DNA of 64,000 nucleotides from Mycoplasmopsis meleagridis. Lineage in GTDB: Bacteria; Bacillota_I; Bacilli_A; Mycoplasmatales; Metamycoplasmataceae. The position numbers and the translations under genes are program-made. Numbering within the stretch: the stretch's first letter is position 1; each line of letters opens with the position of its first letter. Location: positions 310,001-374,000 of the forward strand of contig NZ_LR215042.1 in assembly GCF_900660695.1 (NCBI RefSeq), read 5' to 3'. Positions 11,444-19,681 of this stretch are shown piece by piece. The notes under the pieces were generated by a model, which worked only from the letters and a program-made list of their open reading frames with translations, searched no databases and had not been told where the DNA came from.

Positions 11444-14281
11444 ATGTCTAATAAAGATGAAATTAAAATAAAAGGTGCTAGAGAGAATAATTTGAAAAAT
11501 ATTTCTTTATCTATACCTAAAAATAAACTAGTAGTTTTCACAGGTCTTTCTGGAAGCGGTAAATCTTCTTTGGCTTTCAATACGATTTATGAAGAAGGAC
11601 GCAGAAGATATATTGATAGTTTAGGAAGTTATGCAAGAATGTTTTTAGGAGGAACAAGTAAACCAGATGTAGATTCAATTGAAGGCTTAAGCCCTTCAAT
11701 TTCTATTGAACAAAAAACAACACATAATAATCCAAGATCAACAGTAGGGACAGTAACTGAAATTTATGATTATTTTAGATTACTTTTCGCAAGAATTGGT
11801 ATTCCCTATTGTTCTAATCATAAAATTCCTATTGCTACTCAAACTAATAAAGACATTATAAATACCATTTTCAAAATGAAAGAAGGAACAAAATTTTACA
11901 TTCTTTCTCCTATTGTTGCTGGAGAAAAAGGTACATTTGCCAACTTGATTGAAAAATTAAGAAAAGATAATTTTATAAGAATTAAAGTAGATGGAGAAAT
12001 TAAGAGATTAGACGATAACATAATTCTCGAAAAAAATATCAAGCATACAATAGATATAGTAGTTGATAGATTAGAGTTAAAAGAAGAAAATTATAATCGT
12101 ATTGCTGAAGATATAGCATTAGGTCTTGAATATAGTAAAGGATTAATAAAAATTGAAACTTTAGAAGGTGAAGTAAAAACTTTTTCAAAATTACATTCGT
12201 GCATACATAAAGATTTTGAAATGCCAAATATAGAAACTAGACTTTTTTCTTTTAATTCTCCTTTTGGAATGTGCAACCATTGTAAGGGATTAGGAGTAGA
12301 TTTAAAGGCCGACTTTGATGCTCTTGTACCAGAAAAATTTAAATCAATAAATCAAGGCGCTATTAAAATTTTTGAAAATACAGTAGGAACACAAAATTTA
12401 GAGTGACAAGAATTTGAAATATTGTGTAAATATTACAATATTGATTTAAACACTCCAATTGAGGATTTAAGTGAAAGAGAATTAGAAATAATTAAATATG
12501 GTTCGAAAGAAGAAATTGAATACGTTTTAATTTCTGTAAATGGTAATAAAACTAGAAGAAATAGATATATCGATGGTTTTTTAACAAAAGTAGAAAAACA
12601 ATATATTGAAACTTCTAGTGAAAAAATTCGTGAATGATTAAAAAAATTCATGGGTACTTTCACTTGCAAATGATGCAAGGGTTCAAGATTAAATGATTAT
12701 GCTTTAGCCGTTAAAATTAACGATTTTAATATTAACGATTTTGCAAAAATGAGTGTTAATGATGCTTTAATTAACTTGGAAAATCTCAATTTATCTGATG
12801 AGCAAAAAACTATATCTGCCTTAATTAAAAATGAATTAGTTAATCGCTTAACATTTTTAAATAACGTTGGATTAAATTATTTGACATTAAATAGAAATGC
12901 TGAAACTTTATCTGGTGGAGAAAGTCAGAGAATTAAATTAGCTACTCAAATAGGCTCTAATTTAACTGGTGTATTATATGTTTTAGATGAACCATCAATA
13001 GGATTGCATCAAAGAGATAATGACCGTTTAATCAAAGCACTAAAAAATATGGTTGATATAGGTAATACTTTAATAGTTGTCGAACATGATGAAGATACTA
13101 TTAAATCAGCCGATTATATCGTAGATATAGGACCAAAAGCAGGTGTCCATGGAGGTGAGGTTGTAGCTAAAGGATCACTGAATGAAATAATAAAAGAAAA
13201 AAATTCTATTACTGGAAAATATTTAAGTGGCGAATTAAAAATAGAAATTCCTCATTCAAGAAGAAGTGGTAATGGCAAAGTTGTTGAAATTTTAGGAGCA
13301 GCTGAAAATAATTTAAAAAATATTGACGTTAAAATTCCTTTAGGTAAATTTATTGCAGTAACTGGTGTTAGTGGTTCTGGAAAGAGTACATTAGTTAATG
13401 AAATCCTTGTTCAAGGACTTAAAAAAATACAAACAAGAAATCCAATAGGAATTAAAGTAGGAAAATTTAAAAGTTTTAAAAATGCTTCGTTAATAGATAA
13501 AATCATTCCTATTAGTCAATCTCCAATAGGAAGAACTCCTCGTTCTAATCCTGCAACTTATACAAGTGTTTTTGATGATATTAGAGAAATTTTTGCTTCC
13601 GCAGAAGAAGCTAAATTAAGAGGTTATGCCAAATCAAGATTTTCTTTTAATATTCCTGGGGGAAGATGTGAAAAATGTCAAGGAGATGGCTCTATCAAAA
13701 TAGAAATGCACTTTCTTCCTGATGTTTATATTACTTGTGATAGTTGTGATGGTGCTAGATATAATCGTGAAACATTAGAAATTAAATATCACAACCGTAA
13801 CATTAATGATGTTTTAAATATGACTGTTGATGAAGCAATTGATTTTTTTGCTGCAAGAAACAACATTATTACTAAATTAAAAACATTACATGATGTAGGA
13901 TTAGGTTACATCAAGTTAGGGCAATCTTCAACGACTTTATCGGGTGGAGAAGCTCAAAGAGTTAAATTGGCAACCTATTTACAAAAAAAGCCTACAGGAA
14001 AAACATTATTTGTTTTAGATGAACCAACTACAGGACTGCATTCATATGATGTAGCTAATTTGTTGGTAGTTTTAAATAGAATTGTTGATAACGGAGATAC
14101 AGTTTTAGTCATTGAACATAATTTAGACGTTATAAAAACTGCCGATTATATTATCGATTTAGGACCTGAAGGAGGAATTGAAGGCGGTAAAATCATTGCT
14201 ACTGGAACGCCTGAACAAGTAGCTTTAAATCAAAATAGTTATACCGGAATGTATCTTAACGAAATGCTTAGAAAAAAATAA
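11444..14281 (+). CDS. uvrA: Excinuclease ABC subunit UvrA
   Basis: A 945-residue UvrA, the dimeric damage-sensing ATPase of nucleotide excision repair. Two ABC modules are visible. The first has Walker [10 protein letters not shown] (about residue 32) and, after a long insertion, signature [12 protein letters not shown]. The second has GVSGSGKST and [12 protein letters not shown] with [10 protein letters not shown]-type Walker B sequence. Zinc-module Cys pairs are present: CNHCKG in the first, CKWCKG where Trp is TGA, and [16 protein letters not shown] in the second. It follows uvrB closely and ends in its own terminator. It is the last native gene before the foreign island. Confidence 0.97.
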
Positions 14282-14302
14282 AGTAACCACTTTATTTTTT
14301 TA
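14277..14302 (+). terminator. Terminator of uvrA
   Basis: Hairpin ATAAAGT AACC ACTTTAT followed by a long T run, overlapping the uvrA stop codon. It marks the last recognisably native signal before the island. Confidence 0.75.
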
Positions 14303-14725
14303 TTTTTTTATAACTCAAAAATATATACAAAACGTAACAATAATTTTTTACCTAATGTATATATTTTTATATCTTCCAAAAACTTAAATATACTCTAGTA
14401 ACATACTTCACAACCGACTGTATCTTTTTACTATCTTCTTTTATGTTTTGATCCCGTTTTGAGTTTTTCAATATATCGACCAGCCTTATTAATTTACAAA
14501 AGTATCATCTTATAATATTTACTACACTTCTCTCATAATAGCTGTGTCCTCTTTTTCGTATATACATCACTCTAAGAGAAAACTAAGTCAAAGAATATCT
14601 ATTGCACCCCCATAGATATTTCAACCCCCTAAAAGTAAAAAAGCCCCTTAAAATCAAAAAACTAGCTGTATTTCTAGCTAGATCATCATCGTTTCTATTT
14701 CATTTTTTATATTTTCTAAAGTCCT

Positions 14726-14815
14726 TTATTTTACATATCTTGGAAGGCATAAGGCGCAACTTTTTGCAGCATATTCGGTATAGTCATCTCTAGTTTCGTG
14801 ACGTATTTGATACAA
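14726..14815 (-). pseudogene. Remnant of a mobile-element ORF
   Basis: A 29-codon open stretch on the minus strand contains RHETRDDYTEYAAKSC and ends CALCLPRYVK before TAA. The composition looks coding, and such short conserved C-termini occur next to conjugative-element genes of Firmicutes. That comparison is from memory and weak. Only a TTG could start it and it lacks a Shine-Dalgarno, so it is most likely debris. Confidence 0.3.
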
Positions 14816-14883
14816 TGAAACTTTTTATCTGAACTCTGAAACTATTCCTCTATACTCAGAAACTTTTTATATAGGCATAAAAA

Positions 14884-14903
14884 AGACGGTATTTCTACCG
14901 TCT
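14884..14903 (-). terminator. Terminator of the GyrI-like fragment
   Basis: Perfect hairpin AGACGGTA TTTC TACCGTCT, followed on the minus strand by a T run. It lies 32 bp after the stop of the fragment at 14936. Confidence 0.75.
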
Positions 14904-14935
14904 AAAATTAATGTATTCAGTTCTAAAACTATGAT

Positions 14936-15345
14936 TTATGCCTTAGATATTGGAATCCATAACTCCATTTTATAGTTAAAACTATACATATCACCTTCAT
15001 AGTAGTATTCAAAGTCGGGTTTTCCTGAATGAACATATCCATGCTCAGGAAAAAATACTTCCATTACATATTTCCAACCATTATGAATACACTCCGGAAC
15101 ACTTCCTTTTAACTCTACAATGACATATTCTGTTTCATCCACTTCCAAAATATCTAATCCCATACTTTTTGCTTATATTATTTGCCTCTTTGGCAATAAG
15201 ACTATTAAATTTCTTCTCTGAATAATTTTTTCTATTAAGCATTTCTTCTGCTATTTCCTTTGGCTTTTTATAATCCAAAACAATGGAGATAACTATTTCG
15301 ACAAGCTCTCTTTTTAGATGTTTTCTGATGAGGCTACAAATTCTC
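14936..15345 (-). pseudogene. AraC-type effector-binding (GyrI-like) domain, frameshifted remnant
   Basis: The 3' part (14936-15163) encodes 75 residues matching the end of the GyrI-like ligand-binding domain found in AraC-type regulators: EYVIVELKGSVPEC, GWKYVMEVFFPEHGY, KPDFEYYYEGD and MELWIPISK. Upstream, in another frame, about 60 codons read without a stop (ELVEIVISIVLDYKKPKEIA .. FNSLIAKEANNISKKYG). The two meet near 15165, so a single-base frameshift probably split one gene. The helix-turn-helix part of an AraC regulator is missing. It is probably inactive. Trp codons are TGG, unlike native genes. Confidence 0.55.
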
Positions 15346-15679
15346 TCGTATTAAAAACTGTTAATATAATCTTCTGTCGGATCGTAAAACCTAAATAGTC
15401 TAAGATATTAAAAGAATCATCTTTTTCACTTGCACAGATATATCCCGCTGTACCATCCATTTTTCTTTTCTTAGGCGTTGGATCGATATGCCTTGTTTCA
15501 CGATGGTAAATGTTATATTCGGGACGGTTATATTCTTTGTTTATTTTTTCTTGAACTTTTTCTTTAATTTCTTCTTCCATCTGGTCATCTAAGATATCGA
15601 TGTTTAACCAGTTTTTGATTTCTTCTAGTTCTAAATCGAACTCCATGAACTCATTTTCAACTCTGTATTGGATTTTCAT
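15314..15679 (-). CDS. Mobile-element protein (sigma-factor-like ICE ORF), unknown function
   Basis: A 121-residue protein. The ATG at 15679 is chosen over the upstream in-frame ATG (15832) because AGAAAGGAGATGG lies just before it. The sequence is acidic in its first third (EFDLELEEIKNWLNIDILD, then a charged helix EEEIKEKVQEKINKEY). It then has HRETRHIDPTPKKRK, which recalls the ETRR region of sigma-70-like ORFs on Firmicute conjugative elements. The C-terminus (SSENI) runs into the frameshifted remnant, so the original gene may have been longer. It is preceded by an attenuator-like leader. I cannot assign a function. Confidence 0.5.
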   Translation of the reverse strand: MKIQYRVENEFMEFDLELEEIKNWLNIDILDDQMEEEIKEKVQEKINKEYNRPEYNIYHRETRHIDPTPKKRKMDGTAGYICASEKDDSFNILDYLGFTIRQKIILTVFNTREFVASSENI

Positions 15680-15728
15680 AAAAATCCCATCTCCTTTCTG
15701 TCTGTTGCAGTAAGGGGACGGTATACAA

Positions 15729-15832
15729 AAAGAGCCGATACTATGTGAAGTACCGACTCTTTGCCTAGAATTAGGTATAGGAAAATAGAGGTACTTCACA
15801 CAGCACCCCACAGATAAAACTGTGAGTGCCAT
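15729..15832 (-). promoter_or_regulatory. Attenuator leader: terminator and competing antiterminator
   Basis: On the minus strand a 14-bp stem with G-U pairs (15749-15762 with 15729-15742) is followed by TTTTTGT, a Rho-independent terminator. Its 5' side, GGTACTTCACA complement at 15744-15754, is perfectly complementary over 11 bp to 15790-15800 upstream, which would form an antiterminator. An upstream hairpin (CACAG/CTGTG, near 15809-15828) and a short reading frame from ATG 15832 complete a leader of the type that controls resistance genes and ICE genes by attenuation. Confidence 0.6.
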
Positions 15833-15938
15833 ATGATGTATCCCATCGCCCTATAGCTAATCAGGCTTTGAAATATATTTTTTTGTTAAGGCTGATTCTT
15901 CAAATCAGTCGCTGTTTAAGGATTATTTTTTATAGTGG

Positions 15939-16076
15939 TTACTTTCCACTCTTTTTTGTTTGTGCTAATGCACTTGCTGCTACAGATTTTGATAATTTGC
16001 TGTAGCGTCCATCTCGAAGTATTTTGCTTGCTTTGGAAGCAACTGACTTTGAAGTCTGTTTTAAATTCTTTGCCAT
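15939..16076 (-). CDS. Small basic Lys/Ser/Ala-rich protein
   Basis: A 45-residue protein. The start ATG at 16076 is preferred because AGAGGTAAAAAAC precedes it; the longer in-frame start at 16142 lacks a good site. The sequence is KNLKQTSKSVASKASKILRD and then KLSKSVAASALAQTKK, two similar halves with K/S/A repeats that could form amphipathic helices and bind nucleic acid. Small proteins of this kind occur on Firmicute plasmids and ICEs; I do not know a function. It is divergent from the ABC-3C operon. Confidence 0.55.
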   Translation of the reverse strand: MAKNLKQTSKSVASKASKILRDGRYSKLSKSVAASALAQTKKSGK

Positions 16077-16277
16077 GTTTTTTACCTCTTTTCTATTTAA
16101 TTTCAAAGCAAAAATCTTTAATGCGAATTTCTGCTTTTCCAAAAATACTGCAAAATAATATAATGTTTAAAAATAAATGCAGTTTTTCCTAGTGGTTAAA
16201 TTTTATAATGAGTAAATTTTTTACTGGTATCAGTTTGGTTAAACTTGGTTATTCGTGGTTAAAAGGTGGTGAATGCT

Positions 16278-17407
16278 TTGGAATTTAAGATATTTTTTCA
16301 AATATTAAAAAATAGAATCAGTGATGGCGAGGACGTCCCAAGCTTCATGCGTTATTTGATTTCTTCAATAACTGAATTAAGTGAATCGGATTGGGGTGCG
16401 CCCAAAGATCCTACTGATAGAGTGAAAGAGTCTACTTTAAGAAATTATTCCAAAAGCAACCTTTCCAAAAAGATGGCTCAAAGCATTGTTTACCGACTAA
16501 ATAAAGATGATTTCATTACTGAAATTGATAGTAAACCTAAGGATGCACTAAAGTTACTAGCTGATGATATTCGACCTTATAACCCATCTGTTTCACCTTC
16601 AAATGTTAATGAAGTTGTAGCTGATATTTTTATTGACATTATTAGAACTTCAGCCGGATTGACTTCTCAAGACAAACTTGAAGCTCAAAAACAGTTGGCC
16701 AGTTCGACTGGTTATAAAAACAAGTATGGAAAATACCTATTAAAAGAATGTGATAACCACTGTGCAATGCCCGGTTGTGGAAAAATATTATATGTTTCAA
16801 ATAAACAAGACATTAATGACGTATATGAAGTTATCCTTATTGATAAAACTAAAGATAACAATATTAAAAACCTCATTGCGCTGTGTCCTCAGTGCTTTGC
16901 AACTTATCAAATGGATAACTCTTCCAAAACAAAAAACTTATTGAAAAGAATAAAAAATCCTTGTCCATTCATATGGAAGATATGCTAGAACTCAGCGATC
17001 TTACATTAGAACAAGGATTGATTGAAGTTATTTCAAAATTAAGTAAATTAAAGAATCACGATTTGACAAATTTCACAATGGAGCCAAAACAAATTAGCCA
17101 GAAAATCGATCCGGATGAAAATCTCATTTTATATAACGATATCAATATGGCTGTAACCACGTATTTCCTAAAGATAAAAGAGATTTTTATAGATCTTGAT
17201 AAAAGTAAAGTCATTGATTACGAAGAGTTGCAGTGTCAAATAAGGTCTGCATACAAAAAATTAAATAAACAAAAACGTAGTGCTTCAGATATTTTTAATG
17301 ACCTATCTGAAAAAATACATAAAGTAACGCTAGGTGACATTAGATGCTGTCAGCTTATCGTGTGTTACTTTATACAGAGCTGTGAGGTGTTTGATGCAAT
17401 TACCTAA
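16278..17407 (+). pseudogene. ABC-three-component system first protein (HNH-like zinc domain plus C-terminal domain), frameshifted
   Basis: Two overlapping frames (16278-16988 and 16961-17407) form one gene broken by a single missing A in an A6 tract at 16952-16957. With one A added it reads RIKKSLSIHMEDMLE without a stop, giving about 377 residues. The likely start is TTG 16278 after GGTGGTG. An N-terminal helical part is followed by a zinc-knuckle of HNH/treble-clef type: CDNHCAMPGC near residues 158-167 and LIALCPQC near 199-206, but the usual His of the HNH motif is replaced (EVILIDKTK). The C-terminal frame resembles the ABC-3C C-terminal domain. It is the first gene of a coupled operon with a small middle protein and a DUF2326-type ATPase. 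Trp is TGG only. It is either dead or rescued by -1 frameshifting. Confidence 0.65.
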
Positions 17408-17618
17408 TAAATTATATCCATATAGCAAAAGCACCCTAGCGTTAATCCCTAGAGTGCTCCAAGAAATTGAAAAAGGTAATAATAATGTAGTAGAGATTTT
17501 CCATGTACTTAATTACGAGTTAGAAAATCCCACAGATTTTTTATCCGTAATGGATTGTCTTTATGCCTTAAATGCTATTGAAATGTCCGATGAAGGTGAG
17601 GTGAAAAAATGCTTGTAG
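17394..17618 (+). CDS. ABC-three-component system middle component
   Basis: A 74-residue protein (MQLPNKLYPYSKSTLALIP start). The ATG at 17394 is chosen because GAGGTG lies 5 bp upstream, and because it overlaps the stop of the first gene by 14 nt. Its own end overlaps the ATPase start by 10 nt. It has the short helical form of the ABC-3C middle components, ending in FLSVMDCLYALNAIEMSDEG, a winged-helix-like stretch. In these systems the middle component bridges the ATPase and the effector protein. Function here is inferred from size, position and this similarity. Confidence 0.7.
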   Translation: MQLPNKLYPYSKSTLALIPRVLQEIEKGNNNVVEIFHVLNYELENPTDFLSVMDCLYALNAIEMSDEGEVKKCL

Positions 17619-19270
17619 AAATCTACTCTCCTGTTTTTAGGAAAAATAGAACTATACGTCCACCGATAAGATTTAATCTTGGATTAAATGTTATTCAAGG
17701 AACAGATCAAGCTTCAAACTCCATAGGAAAATCCTCCGCACTATTAGCTATAGACTTTGTATTTGGTGGTGATACTTATCTAGATAGTGATGGTGTTAGA
17801 AATATTGGAAACCACACTATATATTCATGTTTTGAATTTGATAAAAAATATTACTTCGGAAGATCCACTGCAGATCCAGACCTAATCAAAATCTGCAATT
17901 ATGATTATTCTGAAAAAAATAAAACCTTAACTAAATCAGAGTTTCTCAATTGGCTAAAGGAAAAATATTCAATCGATCAAACAAATCTTTCCTTCCGTCA
18001 GTTGATAAGTACCTATTTTAGAATATATGGGAAAAATAACCTACAAGAAAAATTTCCATTACAAGGGTATCAAGGTCAAAATACAAGAGATTCCATAAAG
18101 GTTCTAATAAGCCTTTTTAATTACTATAAAAAAATTGAACTCTACCAAAGTAGATTTGATTTGGAAAGTGATAAACTAAAAACCTATAAAAGCGCTAGAA
18201 AGTATGATTTTATTTCAAGCCTAGTTGGTGGAAAAAATCAATATGAGGAAAATCTTCAAAAAATAGCAGACTTAAAGGCCACCTTAGATTCTTTAACAGA
18301 TACAAACACTGAAGCTATTACACAGGAAGAAATCGAAGAATCTAAAAGGCATGAAGCACTAAAGGAAGAAAAATATAATCTTGAAGTAAAACTATCTAGA
18401 CTAAAGCGTAGAGTTAACCTTATAAATGTCAGTTTAGAGTATGGTCTGATGCCTACAGAAGCAGACTTAGAAGCTTTAACGGAATATTTCCCTAATACTG
18501 ATATTAAAAAAATATATGAAGTTGAAAACTATCATAAAAAGCTCTCAAACATTTTAAATACTGAAATTGAAAAAGAAAAAGAGCAGATTGCTGTGGAAAT
18601 CAAAGAGCTTAGTAATACCATTGATAGCATAATAAATGAGATGTCTAAACTTAAAATTAAAAACACTTTCTCAAAAGAGTTTTTAAATAGACACTCTGCA
18701 CTTCAATTCCAAATATCGGCTCTGGAAAACCAAAATAAGGTTTATTTAGAAGAAACCGAACTAGCTACATCTAAAGCTGATGCAAAAAATAGGTTAGAAA
18801 AAAATATAGAATCTATCCTCTCAAATATTGCATTTAGGCTAAATGAGAAAATGCAAGAATTCAACAGCAAATTGTATGAAGAGAAAAGAAATGCTCCAAC
18901 TATAGCTTTAAAAAATTACAATAACTATAATTTTTCTACACCAAAGGATACTGGTACAGGTACAAACTTTAAGGGTATGATACTTTTAGATTTAGCAATA
19001 TTATATTTATCATCATTACCGGCCCTTGCTCATGATTCCTTACTCTTTAAAAATATAGATGATGAGGGTATTGATGGAATAATAAAACTATATACAGCTA
19101 CCAAGCAATTAGGAAAACAAGTATTCATAGCCTTTGATAAACAAAGTTCATATAGTAAAGAAACCTACTCTATTTTACAAGAAAACAGGGTTCTTCAATT
19201 AGATGAGCGTGGAGGTGAATTATATGGAAAATCATGGAACAGAGAGGTCAACAATGAAACTCAGCTATAA
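17609..19270 (+). CDS. DUF2326-type coiled-coil ABC ATPase of the ABC-three-component system
   Basis: A 553-residue SMC/Rad50-like ATPase. Walker A is GTDQASNSIGKS at residues 31-42, in a form with a longer loop that is typical of this family. Residues about 180-405 are charged and heptad-rich (two long coiled-coil arms with a hinge). The C-terminal part has GTGTNFKGMILLDLAIL and LPALAHDSLLFKNID near 450-480, the DUF2326 core with the Walker B-like strand. In ABC-3C conflict systems this protein is thought to sense invading nucleic acid and to control an effector. Start is fixed by GAGGTG and the overlap with the upstream gene. All Trp codons are TGG. The last 17 nt overlap the next regulator gene. 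Confidence 0.8.
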   Translation: MLVEIYSPVFRKNRTIRPPIRFNLGLNVIQGTDQASNSIGKSSALLAIDFVFGGDTYLDSDGVRNIGNHTIYSCFEFDKKYYFGRSTADPDLIKICNYDYSEKNKTLTKSEFLNWLKEKYSIDQTNLSFRQLISTYFRIYGKNNLQEKFPLQGYQGQNTRDSIKVLISLFNYYKKIELYQSRFDLESDKLKTYKSARKYDFISSLVGGKNQYEENLQKIADLKATLDSLTDTNTEAITQEEIEESKRHEALKEEKYNLEVKLSRLKRRVNLINVSLEYGLMPTEADLEALTEYFPNTDIKKIYEVENYHKKLSNILNTEIEKEKEQIAVEIKELSNTIDSIINEMSKLKIKNTFSKEFLNRHSALQFQISALENQNKVYLEETELATSKADAKNRLEKNIESILSNIAFRLNEKMQEFNSKLYEEKRNAPTIALKNYNNYNFSTPKDTGTGTNFKGMILLDLAILYLSSLPALAHDSLLFKNIDDEGIDGIIKLYTATKQLGKQVFIAFDKQSSYSKETYSILQENRVLQLDERGGELYGKSWNREVNNETQL

Positions 19271-19439
19271 ACAAGTTATGGAAGTTATTAATAAAGGCCT
19301 TACAAAGACAAAGATATGTGAAATGTCCGGAATCAGTTCATCTTCAATGACTAAATTAACTAAGTGTGACAATGTTACAACTGATGTTTTGATTAAAATA
19401 TGTAAAGTTTTAGACTGCGATATAAGTGATATCGCATAG
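19254..19439 (+). CDS. XRE/Cro-family helix-turn-helix regulator
   Basis: A 61-residue Cro-like DNA-binding protein. The start ATG at 19254 is preferred (MKLSYKQVMEVI) because GAGAGG lies 7 bp upstream and because related regulators start this way. A longer in-frame start at 19203 lies inside the ATPase gene. The helix-turn-helix is KTKICEMSGISSSSMTKLTK followed by NVTTDVLIKICKVLDCDISD, which is the classic small XRE family ending. It overlaps the ATPase gene by 17 nt and lies upstream of the restriction enzyme, so it may repress the ABC-3C operon, the R-M genes, or both. Confidence 0.85.
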   Translation: MKLSYKQVMEVINKGLTKTKICEMSGISSSSMTKLTKCDNVTTDVLIKICKVLDCDISDIA

Positions 19440-19478
19440 ATTTTGAAGGAGTAAAATAATACTTTTTTATTTTTGTTC

Positions 19479-19490
19479 CTGTATATACAG
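19479..19490. promoter_or_regulatory. Perfect palindrome CTGTATATACAG, candidate operator
   Basis: A perfect 12-bp palindrome, CTGTATATACAG, sits 40 bp after the XRE gene and just upstream of the promoter for the restriction gene (19516-19543). It has the size of a half-site pair for a small Cro-like dimer. Confidence 0.45.
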
Positions 19491-19515
19491 AAACACAGTT
19501 TTTTAACTATCTAAC

Positions 19516-19543
19516 TTGAATACCTTTCTATAAAGGTTACAAT
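19516..19543 (+). promoter_or_regulatory. Promoter of the restriction-enzyme gene
   Basis: -35 TTGAAT (19516-19521) and -10 TACAAT (19538-19543) with 16 bp between, 30 bp before the ATG at 19573 that heads the original reading frame. Confidence 0.55.
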
Positions 19544-19572
19544 TAAATTTACAAATGAAAGTAGGTGTAAAC

Positions 19573-19653
19573 ATGAAACTTGATAGTATAACTAGCATTT
19601 ATAATATGGGTGATACTTCAATTCGTGTAAAGCAAACTGTCGAAATAAATTAA
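19573..19653 (+). pseudogene. Detached N-terminus of the AlwI-like restriction enzyme
   Basis: A 26-codon frame (MKLDSITSIYNMGDTSIRVK start) with a Shine-Dalgarno (GTAGGTG) ends at TAA 19651-19653. Dropping one T at 19651 joins it without a stop to the frame of the following gene through KIILRVLDKF. It therefore looks like the true N-terminus of the endonuclease, cut off by a +1 insertion. Confidence 0.6.
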
Positions 19654-19681
19654 AATCATTTTAAGAGTATTAGATAAATTC

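Larger units (their letters stand above)
14311..14925. other. Gene-poor left end of the foreign island
   Basis: About 600 bp with no convincing complete gene. Composition differs from the native sequence (CCCC runs near 14606-14650). It holds a hairpin AACTAGCTGTATTTCTAGCTAG near 14660-14682 and one degraded reading frame on the minus strand at 14726-14815. I read it as the decayed end of an integrated Gram-positive element. No clear target-site repeats were found. Confidence 0.5.

Noticed and set aside
14602-14793. Plus-strand 63-aa reading frame in the left end of the island
   Set aside because: No Shine-Dalgarno, biased low-information sequence, and it lies opposite a better-looking remnant on the minus strand. 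Treated as chance.
15935-16192. Plus-strand 85-aa hydrophobic frame
   Set aside because: It overlaps the 45-aa basic gene on the other strand almost completely, has no ribosome site, and looks like the antisense shadow of a Lys/Ala-rich gene.
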